From Oceanimonas baumannii (GTDB lineage Bacteria > Pseudomonadota > Gammaproteobacteria > Enterobacterales > Aeromonadaceae): DNA of 64,000 nt. The translations under genes and the position numbers were made by a program. Positions 1 through 9,626 of the stretch are shown here, piece after piece; within the stretch, counting starts at the first letter, position 1; every line of letters begins with the position of its first letter. The stretch covers positions 62,001 through 126,000 of the forward strand of contig NZ_NQJF01000013.1 of NCBI RefSeq assembly GCF_002245495.1, in the 5' to 3' direction. The notes beneath the pieces are model-generated. The model was not told where the DNA came from, did no database searches, and was given only the letters and a program-made list of their open reading frames with translations.

Positions 1-856
1 GGGCTCTTTCAGTAAGGCTGCCGAGGCTCATGGTCTGACCAACTCGGTGGTTAGCAAACGCATTGCCCGTCTGGAGCAGGAGCTGGGCAGTACTCTTATC
101 CACCGCACCACGCGGCGTCTGACGCTGACCGATGCGGGCCGGGTGCTGTTTGAGCGAGCTCAGGCAGTGGCGCAGACAGCCCAGGAGGCTTTTGATGCAG
201 TGACGGGCTACAGTGACTCCTTGCAGGGACACATTCGAATGTCGGTACCGACCATTTCCGGTGAGTTGCTGCTGGCAGAAGCGGTGGCACAATTTTGTGA
301 ACTACATCCGGGTATCACCGTCGACATGTCACTGGAAAACCGGTTCGTGGATGTGGTAGCGGAAGGCTATGACCTGGTGGTCCGTACCGGTCATCTGGAA
401 GATTCCAGTCTGGTTGCCCGTCATTTTCTGGACTCGCGCTGGACCATTTGCGCGGCACCTGTGTATCTCAGCCGTCATGGCAAGCCCCAGGTGCCGGAAG
501 ATCTGCTACACCATAATTGCCTGATTTACAGCTACCAGGAGAGTGGGGCGCGGGACTGGTTGTTCAGCCGCCATGGCGAGACCTATTCACTGCGGGTGAA
601 CGGCAACTTTTCTACCGACAACGCTGCCGCCCTGCGTAAGGCTGCCCTGGCCGGTTATGGTCTGGCCTATGTGCCCCGTTGCCTGGTGTATCCGGATCTG
701 CAGGCGGGACGGCTGGTGGATCTGTTGACCAACCGGGTGGGTAAGGTGCTCGGTATCTATGCGGTCTACCCCTATAACCGCCAGCCCTCCCGCAAGATCA
801 AGCTGCTGATTGAACATCTTCGTGCACGCTATACGGACATCAAGCATTACTTTTAA
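1..856 (+). CDS. LysR-family transcriptional regulator, 5'-truncated by the window edge
   Basis: The reading frame is open from base 2, so the gene begins outside the window. The visible part starts inside the winged helix-turn-helix (G-S-F-S-K-A-A-E), followed by the usual LysR pattern of a recognition helix, RIARLEQELG and a T-D-A-G-R turn. The effector-binding domain fills the rest. GTG at base 47 could be mistaken for a start, but translating from there would cut the HTH. The C-terminal half (YDLVVRTG, then YVPRCLV) resembles the DmlR/PecT-like LysR branch. The target is unknown. Another LysR gene follows 36 bases later in the same direction. Confidence 0.85.
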   Translation, partial: GSFSKAAEAHGLTNSVVSKRIARLEQELGSTLIHRTTRRLTLTDAGRVLFERAQAVAQTAQEAFDAVTGYSDSLQGHIRMSVPTISGELLLAEAVAQFCELHPGITVDMSLENRFVDVVAEGYDLVVRTGHLEDSSLVARHFLDSRWTICAAPVYLSRHGKPQVPEDLLHHNCLIYSYQESGARDWLFSRHGETYSLRVNGNFSTDNAAALRKAALAGYGLAYVPRCLVYPDLQAGRLVDLLTNRVGKVLGIYAVYPYNRQPSRKIKLLIEHLRARYTDIKHYF

Positions 857-892
857 GCCGCATACAGTGGCATTACCTACGAGACGTTAGGC

Positions 893-1789
893 ATGGATTT
901 ACTGGGCAAGAAAGCCTTTTATCTGAATCAGGTCGCCATGTGTGGCGGAATTCGCGCTGCTGCCGAATCGCTGGGGATTAACGCCTCTGTGGTAAGCCGG
1001 CATATCAGTCAGCTGGAGCAGGAGGCCGGGATTGCTCTTCTTGAGAAGAAAGGAAGAAACGTCAGCCTGAGCCAGGCTGGCCGGCTCATTATTGACACCT
1101 TTGCTGCTCAGCAACGTTTACAGAGCGATTTGTCCGATTCCCTGTCCCGGATGAAAACCCTGAAAGGAGGACGTGTTGTGATCTCGGTAGGTGACGGCTT
1201 TATCGAGAGTTTTATTCAGTCGGTACTATTGCGTGTATCCCGGCAGTACCCAGATGTGTTTATTGAGCTGAAGACGGGGGTTTATTTTCCCCGTGAGCCT
1301 CACGATATGGTGCTGGAAGATGAAGTGGATATCGCCATTACCTACGGCCCTGTATCCGATCCCCGGTTGCGGGTACGCAGTTTCAGCAGGGGGCCACTGT
1401 GCGCCCTGATGCATCCCGATCATCCCCTGGCTCAGCGGGGCAGAGTGTCGGCAACCACCCTGGCTGCACACAAGCTGATTTTTTTACCGGACCAGTCGGG
1501 TACGCAGTCTTGCGTGAGCGCCATTTTTCGGGATAGCGGATTGTCGGTGACACCTGCTTACCGGTGCAACCTGCATTCGGTGGCCAAACTGATGGCAGGA
1601 GCGGGCATCGGCATTGCTTTTATGACGGCCTGGGGAGCCCAGAGTGAAATAAACAGCGGCAAACTGGTCGCTGTACCGGTTGCTCATCCGATAGCGGAAG
1701 ATACTTACGGTAACCTGGTATGCCGGGTTGGTCGTAACCTGAGTCCGGCTGCAGGTTATCTGTGGAGATTAATGAGCGGCATGCGCTAG
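893..1789 (+). CDS. LysR-family transcriptional regulator
   Basis: 298 aa, the normal LysR length. The N-terminal 60 residues form the winged HTH (GGIRAAAESLGINASVVSRH, then a LEQE linker helix). The remainder is a periplasmic-binding-like co-inducer domain. It points toward, and is convergent with, the AbgT transporter and M20 amidohydrolase operon, separated only by a terminator hairpin, so it is a plausible but unproven regulator of that operon. The start ATG is 36 bases downstream of the previous LysR stop. Confidence 0.85.
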   Translation: MDLLGKKAFYLNQVAMCGGIRAAAESLGINASVVSRHISQLEQEAGIALLEKKGRNVSLSQAGRLIIDTFAAQQRLQSDLSDSLSRMKTLKGGRVVISVGDGFIESFIQSVLLRVSRQYPDVFIELKTGVYFPREPHDMVLEDEVDIAITYGPVSDPRLRVRSFSRGPLCALMHPDHPLAQRGRVSATTLAAHKLIFLPDQSGTQSCVSAIFRDSGLSVTPAYRCNLHSVAKLMAGAGIGIAFMTAWGAQSEINSGKLVAVPVAHPIAEDTYGNLVCRVGRNLSPAAGYLWRLMSGMR

Positions 1790-1790
1790 G

Positions 1791-1816
1791 ATAAAAAACG
1801 GCCCTCATTGAGGGCC
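1791..1816 (-). terminator. Rho-independent terminator for the abgT operon
   Basis: A 7-bp stem GGCCCTC/GAGGGCC with a 3-base loop (1800-1816). Read on the minus strand it is followed directly by GTTTTTTAT (1791-1799). It sits 10 bases past the abgT stop and just after the LysR stop, so it ends the leftward transcript and may also slow the convergent one. Confidence 0.8.
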
Positions 1817-1825
1817 AGCTGAACA

Positions 1826-3331
1826 TTACATCATCATGTAAACACCGGGGCCGAGCGGCAGTCCCAGGGTTAACCAAAGCAGTAAAAACAGTGTCCAGCA
1901 GATCAGGAAACCGAGCGCCAGTGGCAGCATGGTTGAGATCAGGCTGCCCAGTCCCATAGACGGGACGTATCGCTGCATGTACACCAGGGCGACTGAAAAG
2001 TAGGGACTCATGGGTGAAATGATATTGGTTGTTGAGTCTCCGATGCGAAACATGGCCTGAACAAAGGCGGGGTTAAAGTCGGAAAGCATCAGCATGGGGA
2101 CGAAAACCGGAGCCATAAGAGCCCACTGGGCCGAGCCGCTGGTCATAAAAATGTTCAGCACTGCTGTCATTAGAATGAAGGCGATGACCAGGGGCATACC
2201 AGTGAACCCAGTGCTTTCGAGGATGTTGGACCCCTCAATGGCAATGAACTGACCCAGTTCAGACCATTTGAAGTAAGCAATAAACTGGGCAATAGCAAAA
2301 AACAGCACCAGTGTGGTGGCCAGTTCCCTGGTGGACTCGGCCATCAGCTCCGGCACATCCCGGCTGGAACGGATCTTGTCTACGCTGACCCCGTAGGTCA
2401 GGCCGATGGTGATAAAGTATCCAAACAAGATGGGTACAAAGGACTTCAGGAAAGGAGAGGGTACCAGACCGCCATCCGGGTTACGCAACGGAGATGTTTC
2501 TGGCAGTACCAGCAGCAATACCAGTCCCAGGTAGGCCAGGCTGGCCCACATCACGCGCTTCAGCCCCCGCTTTTCGGCCGTGCTCAGCTCCACCAGAACA
2601 GGTTTTGCCTGACACTGCTTACCGTTAACAGGCAGAGACCGGTTCAGGTAAGGTTCAACAAAACGATCCACAATCACGGTGCCCACCACGGCCAGCACCA
2701 GTACCGAGCAAGCCACGAAGTAGTAGTTGTCGAGCGGTGAGATATAGGCCTGAGGATCAATGGTACGGGCAGCCTCTGTGGTAATGCCTGAGAACAATGC
2801 ATCACCGACGGTGACAAACAAGCTGGCATCATAGCCTGCGCCGGCGGCCGCATAGGCTGCCGCGGCACCGGCCAACGGGTGTCTGCCCACCGAGTGGAAG
2901 ACCATGGCGGCCAGCGGGATCAGGATCAGGTAGTTGGCGTCAGATGCAACACTGCCGCAGATTCCGGCCAGAAACACCACCAGGGTGAGCAGGGCGGGGG
3001 GAGCCTTGGCCACACTCACTTGCATCAGGCTGGACATCAGACCCACCTTGTCGGCCAGACCGATGCCAAACATAACGACCAGAATCAGGCCGAGAGGCGG
3101 GAAATTGACAAAGTTCGATACCATGCTGGTCAGGATGAAGACAATACCTTCATCTGATAACAGGCTTTTTACCGTTACAATGTCCCCGGTTTTGGGGTTA
3201 ACCGCGCTGGTACCTGTTGCCGACAATATAGCAGACAGCAGGACGATAAAGACGCCCAGGGTGACGAACAGAATAAACGGGTGGGGCAGCCGGTTCCCGG
3301 CACGCTCGATGGAGCTCAGAATCCTTTGCAT
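1826..3331 (-). CDS. abgT: AbgT-family transporter (p-aminobenzoyl-glutamate type)
   Basis: 501-aa inner-membrane protein with about 11-13 hydrophobic segments. It carries family-typical stretches such as HPFILFV near residue 17, the GSVASDANYLILIPLAA region, YDASLFVTVGD, and a C-terminal GDSTTNIISPMSPYF. AbgT proteins import aminobenzoyl-glutamate or export sulfonamides; the substrate here is not shown by sequence. It follows an M20 amidohydrolase by 21 bases in the same direction, the classic pairing of a transporter for an acylated or aminoacyl substrate with the hydrolase that splits it. It ends in a clear terminator. Confidence 0.88.
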   Translation of the reverse strand: MQRILSSIERAGNRLPHPFILFVTLGVFIVLLSAILSATGTSAVNPKTGDIVTVKSLLSDEGIVFILTSMVSNFVNFPPLGLILVVMFGIGLADKVGLMSSLMQVSVAKAPPALLTLVVFLAGICGSVASDANYLILIPLAAMVFHSVGRHPLAGAAAAYAAAGAGYDASLFVTVGDALFSGITTEAARTIDPQAYISPLDNYYFVACSVLVLAVVGTVIVDRFVEPYLNRSLPVNGKQCQAKPVLVELSTAEKRGLKRVMWASLAYLGLVLLLVLPETSPLRNPDGGLVPSPFLKSFVPILFGYFITIGLTYGVSVDKIRSSRDVPELMAESTRELATTLVLFFAIAQFIAYFKWSELGQFIAIEGSNILESTGFTGMPLVIAFILMTAVLNIFMTSGSAQWALMAPVFVPMLMLSDFNPAFVQAMFRIGDSTTNIISPMSPYFSVALVYMQRYVPSMGLGSLISTMLPLALGFLICWTLFLLLWLTLGLPLGPGVYMMM

Positions 3332-3352
3332 ATCAGATAGTCCCTTATTGAA

Positions 3353-4513
3353 TTACGTTTGTGGAATGGCCAGCATTTCTTTGGTAATGGCCAGAAAGGT
3401 GTGAGCGGCAGGAGCCAGTATCTGGTCGTTAAATTCGTAATGGCAGTTGTGGAGGTAAGCGGAATCCTGACCGTTACCGACGAAAAAGAAGCATCCCGGC
3501 ACCTGTTCGAGATAGAAAGCAAAGTCTTCCGATCCCATGGTGGGCATATAGTCGATTTGCTCAATCTGCTCGCTGACCTGGTGCTTGTGGGCAGCAGCAA
3601 TGAGCTTATTGGTCCATGCAGTATCATTGACCAGCGGCGGTACATGGTGCACATGTTCGAGCCGGTAATCTGCGCCATAAGGGGCACAGATACCTGCGAT
3701 AAGCGCATCCAGCTGGCCGACCAGCTGGTGCCGGGTTTCCTGCCGGTCATTACGGATATTGAGCAGCAGCCTGGCCTGGCCGGGAATGACATTAGCGCTG
3801 GAAGCGGCTTCGAAGGAGGAGACCGTTATCACCCCGGCCTGCAGCGGTGATTTGGCTCGCCCTGCAATGCCTTGCAGTTGCTGAACCAGGCACGCTCCCA
3901 GATAGATAGGATCGACGGCCAGATGGGGCATGGATGCATGACCAGACTCACCGATAAGGGTAACTTCATAGGTGTCGCTGCCGGCCATGGCTGGTCCTGC
4001 TTTGGCAAATACGAGGCCCGCATCGAACCCCGGTCTGTTGTGATAACCAAAAATGGCATCAACCTTGGGGTTTTCCAGCACCCCTTCCTTGATCATCACA
4101 TCGGCACCATTGCCGCCTTCTTCGCCCGGTTGGAAAAGAATTTTGACCATGCCGCACAGGCTGTCCCGGGCTTCCATAATGAGCTCTGCCGCCAGCAACA
4201 TGGTTGCAGTATGGCCATCGTGGCCACAGGCATGCATGCAACCGGGACGTTGTGACTTGTGTTCAAAGTCGTTGGCTTCAACGATGGGCAGGGCATCCAT
4301 GTCAGCACGCAGGGCGATAACCGGCCCCGGGCGACCGGTGTCGAGCAGGCCGACCACGCCGGTGACTGCGATTCCGGTACTGACCTGATAACCCAGCTCG
4401 TTAAGCCGGCGTGCTACCAGAGCCGAGGTGTCGAACTCTTCGAATTTCAGCTCCGGGTGCCGGTGCAATTCACGTCGGGTGGCAATGGTTTTTTCCAGTT
4501 GATGTGGTTTCAT
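3353..4513 (-). CDS. M20-family metal-dependent amidohydrolase
   Basis: 386-aa cytoplasmic amidohydrolase of the M20D (AbgB/hippurate hydrolase/IAA-amino-acid hydrolase) group. The metal-binding motif HACGHDGHT lies at residues 94-102 and D-M-D-A-L-P-I at 71-77; a GEEGGNGADVMI segment supplies further metal and catalytic acids. It would cleave an amide bond between an acyl or aryl group and an amino acid. It is the first gene of a two-gene operon with the AbgT transporter. At 386 aa it is shorter than the E. coli AbgA (436 aa) and AbgB (481 aa) partners, so a single-subunit enzyme is more likely. The divergent neighbour is an oxidoreductase, with a 224-base intergenic promoter region. Confidence 0.85.
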   Translation of the reverse strand: MKPHQLEKTIATRRELHRHPELKFEEFDTSALVARRLNELGYQVSTGIAVTGVVGLLDTGRPGPVIALRADMDALPIVEANDFEHKSQRPGCMHACGHDGHTATMLLAAELIMEARDSLCGMVKILFQPGEEGGNGADVMIKEGVLENPKVDAIFGYHNRPGFDAGLVFAKAGPAMAGSDTYEVTLIGESGHASMPHLAVDPIYLGACLVQQLQGIAGRAKSPLQAGVITVSSFEAASSANVIPGQARLLLNIRNDRQETRHQLVGQLDALIAGICAPYGADYRLEHVHHVPPLVNDTAWTNKLIAAAHKHQVSEQIEQIDYMPTMGSEDFAFYLEQVPGCFFFVGNGQDSAYLHNCHYEFNDQILAPAAHTFLAITKEMLAIPQT

Positions 4514-4737
4514 TTTACTTCTCGGAACAAAGGAAAAAGTAAGATTTTAGCGAGTAGAAATGATTTAAAAATAACCCGGAAGTGGTTGTTTTGTTGCTTT
4601 TAAGTCAACAGTTTGTTTTCTTTTCAGTGGGAGTGCCAGCCAGCCTTGACCCGGCAGGAGGGGCTGTGGTTTGTTGTAAGGCTGAAATATTCATTACCGG
4701 GATGCGCAAGCGTGTCGGTTTTCGATGAGGTTGTACC

Positions 4738-5772
4738 ATGATCAAAACCGCCGTAATCGGCTATGGCCAGTCGGCCAGCATTTATCACCTGCCTTTTATC
4801 GACAGCTTGCCGGAATTTGAGCTGGTGGCCATTCACACGTCACGCCCCGAGCGGGTGGAGCGGGACTGGCCTGATGTGCGGGTGTATACCGATGTGGATG
4901 AAATGCTGAAGGAGTCCGGTGCCCGCCTGGTGGTGATCACTGCTCCCAACGAGGTGCACTATGAGCTGGGGCGCAAGGCCCTCAGCCTGGGCTTGCATGT
5001 TGTCATGGAAAATCCGGCAGTGACCCAGCTGCATCAGGGCAGTGAGCTGATGCGTCTGGCCGAAACCAGCCGGCTGTGCCTGATCCCGTTTCATAACCGC
5101 CGGTGGGACAGCGATTTCCTTACCATCAAACGTCTGTTGGCCGAGAGCAAGGTGGGCCCTGTGCATGCGTTTGAATCTCACTTCGATCGTTTCCGGCCCA
5201 CTCCTGAGGGCCAGGAAGATCAGCCCGGCGTGGGAGCGGGTTCCTGGTTTGATCTGGGTGGCCATCTGGTGGATCAGACCCTGGAGCTGTTCGGCAAGCC
5301 GCTGTCGGTGACCGGTCGTTGCCTGTCCCAGCGTCCGGGCTCGGACGTAACCGACTATTTTCACGTGCAGCTGCATTATGCCGACAAGGAAGTGGTGCTG
5401 CACTCCAGCTCCTATCATCCCGGGCCGACGCTGCGCTTTAAGCTGCAGGGAGAGCGTGGCTGCTACATCAAGCGGGGTTTCGATCCGCAGGAAGAACGGC
5501 TGCGGGACGGCATTGTGCCCGGTTCACCCTATCTGGCCAAGGAGGCGGAAAGCGATTACGGGGTGTTTTACTCCGATGGTGAGCCGGAAGTCATTGTGTC
5601 GGAAGTGGGTGGCTACCGACATTTTTATGAAGGTACGGCCAGGGCCATCCGGGGTGAGGGACCGTTGCCGGTCACCATTCGTGATGCGCTCAACGGGCTG
5701 AACATTATCAACCTGGCGGAAAAGAGCAGTCGGGAAGGAAAAACCCTGCCGGTGCCCGATGTCCATTATTGA
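4738..5772 (+). CDS. Gfo/Idh/MocA-family oxidoreductase, YdgJ-like, with altered catalytic triplet
   Basis: 344 aa. The N-terminal Rossmann fold (GYGQSA, residues 8-13) binds NAD(P). The C-terminal Gfo/Idh substrate domain contains HNRRWDSDFLT and FESHFDRFRP, which strongly recall E. coli YdgJ. The family's catalytic lysine normally sits in an E/D-K-P triplet after the second half of the Rossmann domain; here residues 91-93 read E-N-P (codons GAA AAT CCG), so the lysine is replaced by asparagine. The protein may have lost or changed dehydrogenase activity. The 3' end overlaps the convergent transporter gene by 7 bases. Confidence 0.88.
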   Translation: MIKTAVIGYGQSASIYHLPFIDSLPEFELVAIHTSRPERVERDWPDVRVYTDVDEMLKESGARLVVITAPNEVHYELGRKALSLGLHVVMENPAVTQLHQGSELMRLAETSRLCLIPFHNRRWDSDFLTIKRLLAESKVGPVHAFESHFDRFRPTPEGQEDQPGVGAGSWFDLGGHLVDQTLELFGKPLSVTGRCLSQRPGSDVTDYFHVQLHYADKEVVLHSSSYHPGPTLRFKLQGERGCYIKRGFDPQEERLRDGIVPGSPYLAKEAESDYGVFYSDGEPEVIVSEVGGYRHFYEGTARAIRGEGPLPVTIRDALNGLNIINLAEKSSREGKTLPVPDVHY

Positions 5773-6734
5773 GTCGCCTGTCGATCCGGTGTCAGCAGAC
5801 GACCCAAAGGGGTAAGGTGCAGGAGGTAGCGTAGTGTCACGTAGCCTACCATCAGGGTTGCTACGATGAGTTCCAATTGTGCTAGGTGCCGCAGTTGGGC
5901 AAATGCCCCCGGCTCATCCATTCCGGAAGTCAGGGTCGCCACTTTGAACAGGGCTGTGGCACTGATGACCAGAGGAAAGGTAAAGGCAGCATAAGCCGGA
6001 CTGAATGGCAGTCGTAACAGATGAAACAGCGCCAGGTAAATCAGCGAGGTCATCAGCATGGCGACCCCAAGTAAAACGGCCACCAGCAGTAGATTGGGCT
6101 CATCTGTTACTGTCAAATAACCGGCCAGAGACAGACTGGCTGGGGCAGCCAGAATGGCAATGGTGGGCTTGGCGGCATCAGGCACGGCGGAGCAGAACAT
6201 CAACCGGTACAGCATGAACGGCAGCATCAGTGCATAGCAGCTCAGACCAAACCACATCAGCCCTTGCGCAACCGGCTCAAGGGCTCCCCCCGGGTTGGCC
6301 ACGGCAGCCACAATCATGCCAACCGGTGGTACAAACCAGCTGGGTACCATATGGTGCAGGCGAAACTCCCGCAGTCGGTGAAACATAAAGGTCAGTAAAA
6401 AGATGATATGCATTCCGCTGGCCAGCAACCACAGTGCATTGCGGACATTGCCGTGCAAGGATGCAGATACCACCATGGCTGCCATGGCAAAGGTAGGTAC
6501 CACACTGCCCACCACTGGATGAGACAGATCTTGCGCCAGTAAACGCGGATGCAGGACAAACTTGGCAGTCAGGAGCAGCAGCAGTACCGCAGCGATAGCC
6601 GCTCCCAGAGTCTGAGTCCGGCCATCAAACAAGCCGCTGTTCTCCCAGCACCAACCCAGGCTGGCAATGCCGAGAGCCAGACCGGCGATGGGGGTCGGGA
6701 GAGTGGCAAAACGGTGGCGGGTGTTGTTCAGCAT
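5766..6734 (-). CDS. TDT-family membrane transporter (TehA/SSU1-like)
   Basis: 322-aa integral membrane protein with about ten hydrophobic helices and TDT-family features (PTPIAGLALGIASLGWCWE near the N terminus; HPVVGSVVPTFAMA). The family includes tellurite-resistance TehA, malate carriers and sulfite exporters. It is divergent from a LysR regulator of the YeiE/CysL type across 91 bases, an arrangement used for sulfur-anion control, so sulfite or another small anion is a possible substrate (inference). It is convergent with, and slightly overlaps, the oxidoreductase gene. Confidence 0.8.
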   Translation of the reverse strand: MLNNTRHRFATLPTPIAGLALGIASLGWCWENSGLFDGRTQTLGAAIAAVLLLLLTAKFVLHPRLLAQDLSHPVVGSVVPTFAMAAMVVSASLHGNVRNALWLLASGMHIIFLLTFMFHRLREFRLHHMVPSWFVPPVGMIVAAVANPGGALEPVAQGLMWFGLSCYALMLPFMLYRLMFCSAVPDAAKPTIAILAAPASLSLAGYLTVTDEPNLLLVAVLLGVAMLMTSLIYLALFHLLRLPFSPAYAAFTFPLVISATALFKVATLTSGMDEPGAFAQLRHLAQLELIVATLMVGYVTLRYLLHLTPLGRLLTPDRQATQ

Positions 6735-6825
6735 AACGGTTCTCCTCAGTGACTTCCGTCATCATAAAAAGAACATTGCGTTTATAATATCCAAATGATT
6801 TAAAAACATCGTTTGGAAAAACTAA

Positions 6826-7704
6826 ATGATAACCCTCAAACAGCTGCAGGTGTTCACCAGCATTGCCCGCCATGGCAACCTGGGACGGGCTGCAGAAGAG
6901 ATATGTTTAAGCCGGGGAGCGGTCTCCCAGTCTCTGGGCGAGCTGGAACGGCGGCTGGGCGGGCCGTTGTTTGATCGGGTTCATCCCAGGCTGCAGCTCA
7001 ACGACCAGGGGCGGAGACTGCAGCCGATGGCGGAAGACTTACTAAGCCGGGTTGCTGACATAGAGCAGCAATTCGGCGGTAGCCGGGAGAGTGAAAGCGG
7101 TCTTGCCGGCAGCCTGCGAATTGGTGCCAGCCAGACCATAGGGAACTATGTGCTACCGGCGTTGTTGGCACGGCAACCTTGGTTGCAGGCAGGCGTTACC
7201 ATTACCAATACTCAGACCCTGTGCGATATGGTGGCCCGCTTTGAGCTGGATATGGCCCTGATAGAAGGGGAAAATCGTCGCCCCGAGCTGGAAACCCAAG
7301 CCTGGCTGACCGATGAAATGTGTATTGTGGCAGCCCCCTCTCATTATCTGGCAGCGAAAGATCACCTGACACCTGCCAGCCTGGCTGACTGCAGTTGGGT
7401 ACTGCGTGAGCCACGTTCCGGCAGCCGGGAGCAGTTTGATCATCAGCTGGCTCCTTATCTTAATGGCATGGGTCGTATGCTGGAACTGAGTACCCCGGAG
7501 GCCGTGATGCAGGCGGTGGAGCAGGGGCTTGGGCTGGCGCTGATTTCCCGCCTGGCGGCAGCAGACAGGCTGGCACAGGGCCGGCTGACAGTGCTTGATG
7601 TGGGGATTACGTTGTCGAGGACACTGAAGTTGGTGTGGCATCGGAAAAAATATCACTCATCCCTTCTGCGTCGCTTTGTGGATATTTGCCGTGAAGAAGG
7701 ATAA
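6826..7704 (+). CDS. LysR-family regulator (YeiE/CysL-like)
   Basis: 292 aa. N-terminal HTH with NLGRAAEEICLSRGAVSQSL, then a co-inducer domain beginning GSLRIGASQTIGNYVLPALLA, a signature of the CysL/YeiE/CbbR branch. It is transcribed away from the TDT transporter and probably controls it. Preceding sequence is A+T rich (6770-6825). The downstream 110 bases hold the Fur-like site of the sit operon. Confidence 0.85.
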   Translation: MITLKQLQVFTSIARHGNLGRAAEEICLSRGAVSQSLGELERRLGGPLFDRVHPRLQLNDQGRRLQPMAEDLLSRVADIEQQFGGSRESESGLAGSLRIGASQTIGNYVLPALLARQPWLQAGVTITNTQTLCDMVARFELDMALIEGENRRPELETQAWLTDEMCIVAAPSHYLAAKDHLTPASLADCSWVLREPRSGSREQFDHQLAPYLNGMGRMLELSTPEAVMQAVEQGLGLALISRLAAADRLAQGRLTVLDVGITLSRTLKLVWHRKKYHSSLLRRFVDICREEG

Positions 7705-7720
7705 ATTGAAACACCAAATA

Positions 7721-7740
7721 GTAATGGTTATCATTATATT
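7721..7740. promoter_or_regulatory. Fur-box-like operator upstream of sitABCD
   Basis: GTAATGGTTATCATTATATT resembles the Fur consensus GATAATGATAATCATTATC, with the ATCATTAT half best preserved. It lies 76 bases before the sitA start. A MntR role cannot be excluded. Confidence 0.6.
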
Positions 7741-7815
7741 TAGTGTGAATCAGTTTTGTCCGTAGCCTGCATCAGTTATCAGGGTTAAGGCGCTACCATA
7801 ATAAAAGGGGCGGGT

Positions 7816-8733
7816 ATGTGTGATCGTGGCAGAGGCAAGTGCAATAAGGGTGCACTCATCCTGTCGCTATGTATGGCGATATCAGTTTTCCCGGTGGCTG
7901 CTCAGGAAAAGTTCAAGGCGGTCACCACCTTTACCGTGATCGCCGATATGGCCCTTAATGTGGCCGGTGATGCTGCTGTTGTCGAGTCCATTACCAGGCC
8001 CGGTACTGAAATCCATGAATACCAGCCCACGCCGGGCGACATGATTCGGGCCAGCGATGCCAAGCTTATTCTGTCCAATGGCCTGAACCTGGAGCTGTGG
8101 TTCGAAAAGTTTTACCGAAACCTGAGCAATGTGCCCGAGGTTGTGGTCAGTGAAGGCATTACTCCCATGAGCATTACCGGTGGCCCCTATGACGGCAAGC
8201 CTAACCCGCATGCCTGGATGTCGCCTGATAATGCCCTTATCTACGTGGACAACATTCTTGCGGCTTTCCTGCAGCACGACCCCGGCAACGCGGAGGTCTA
8301 CCGGGCCAATGCCGAGGCCTATAAACAGAAAATTGCCGATGAAACTTCCCCCATCCGTGACCTGTTCTCCCGTATTCCCGAGCGGCAGCGCTGGCTGGTA
8401 ACCAGTGAAGGGGCGTTTTCCTATCTGGCCCGGGACTACGGCCTGAAAGAGCTGTACCTGTGGCCGATCAATGCTGACCAGCAGGGGACCCCCCAGCAGG
8501 TTCGGCACGTGATCGACACGGTGCGCCAGCATGATATTCCGGTGGTGTTCAGTGAGAGTACTGTTTCCGACAAGCCTGCCCGTCAGGTAGCCCGGGAAAC
8601 CGGGGCCCATTACGGCGGTGTGCTCTATGTTGACTCGCTGAGTGAACAGGGCGGCCCGGTACCGAATTATCTCGAGTTGCTGCGGGTGACCTCAGACACC
8701 ATTGCTCGCGGGCTGACTGAGGGGGGAAAATGA
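7816..8733 (+). CDS. sitA: Metal ABC transporter, periplasmic binding protein (SitA/YfeA type)
   Basis: 305 aa with an N-terminal signal peptide ending around VAAQ. It belongs to the cluster A-I metal-binding proteins (ZnuA/SitA/YfeA). Likely ligands are the histidines in EIHEYQPTP and NPHAWMSPD plus a C-terminal acidic residue. There is no His-rich loop as in ZnuA, which favours Mn/Fe over Zn. A purine-rich RBS (AAAAGGGGCGGGT) precedes the ATG. First gene of a four-gene operon in which every junction overlaps. Confidence 0.82.
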   Translation: MCDRGRGKCNKGALILSLCMAISVFPVAAQEKFKAVTTFTVIADMALNVAGDAAVVESITRPGTEIHEYQPTPGDMIRASDAKLILSNGLNLELWFEKFYRNLSNVPEVVVSEGITPMSITGGPYDGKPNPHAWMSPDNALIYVDNILAAFLQHDPGNAEVYRANAEAYKQKIADETSPIRDLFSRIPERQRWLVTSEGAFSYLARDYGLKELYLWPINADQQGTPQQVRHVIDTVRQHDIPVVFSESTVSDKPARQVARETGAHYGGVLYVDSLSEQGGPVPNYLELLRVTSDTIARGLTEGGK

Positions 8734-9626
8734 ACACTATCGACACACTGGCTGCGTCATTAGATGGGGCTGGCATGGTGGTGAGTGGGATTACGGTGAC
8801 CTATCGCAATGGTCACACCGTCTTGCATGATGCCAGCTTTCATTTGCCGCTGGGCACCATTGCCGCCCTGGTGGGGGTGAACGGCTCCGGCAAGTCGACC
8901 CTGTTCAAGGCCATTATGGGATTTGTGCGCCCGGTGGCCGGCGATATTCGCCTGCTGGGCATGCCGGTCACCCGGGCCTTGCGGCAGAATCTGGTGGCTT
9001 ATGTGCCGCAGGCCGAAGAAGTGGACTGGAACTTTCCGGTGCTGGTGGAAGATGTCGTCATGATGGGGCGTTATGGCCATATGGGGTTGTTGCGCCGGCC
9101 CAAGGCGGCGGATCGAGATGCAGTAGAGCAGGCACTGGCGCGGGTGAACATGATCGCGCTTCGCAAGCGACAGATTGGCGAGCTTTCCGGAGGTCAGAAA
9201 AAACGGGTATTTCTGGCCCGGGCGCTGGCCCAGAACAGCAAGGTCATTTTGCTCGACGAGCCCTTTACCGGCGTGGATGTGACGACCGAAGAGCAGATTA
9301 TCGCATTACTGCAGGAGCTGCGTGATGAAGGCAGGGTCATGCTGGTGTCTACCCATAACCTGGGATCAGTGCCCGAGTTTTGTGATCGCACCATTTTAAT
9401 CAAGGGGACGGTACTGGCTCACGGAACCACCGAGGAGACCTTTAACCAGGCCAATCTGGAACAGACGTTTGGTGGTGTGCTGCGTCACTTTATGCTGAGT
9501 GGCGGTGCGTTGCCGATCGGGGTTATCAGTGATGATGAGCGGCCATTGATTATCGAAGGCGGGCAGGTACAACGGCGCGCGAGTCAACCCCAACGCAAGC
9601 AGGAAAAGCATGACGACCCTGCTTGA
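8730..9626 (+). CDS. sitB: Metal ABC transporter ATPase (SitB/YfeB type)
   Basis: 298-aa ABC ATPase. Walker [10 protein letters not shown], signature LSGGQKKR, Walker B VILLDEPF, and the H-loop STHN are all present. It energises import of Mn2+/Fe2+ by the SitCD permeases. The start ATG overlaps the sitA stop by 4 bases (ATGA). The C-terminal extension after the H-loop (HGTTEETF onward) is normal for YfeB-like proteins; the last ~30 residues are polar and probably disordered. Confidence 0.87.
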   Translation: MNTIDTLAASLDGAGMVVSGITVTYRNGHTVLHDASFHLPLGTIAALVGVNGSGKSTLFKAIMGFVRPVAGDIRLLGMPVTRALRQNLVAYVPQAEEVDWNFPVLVEDVVMMGRYGHMGLLRRPKAADRDAVEQALARVNMIALRKRQIGELSGGQKKRVFLARALAQNSKVILLDEPFTGVDVTTEEQIIALLQELRDEGRVMLVSTHNLGSVPEFCDRTILIKGTVLAHGTTEETFNQANLEQTFGGVLRHFMLSGGALPIGVISDDERPLIIEGGQVQRRASQPQRKQEKHDDPA

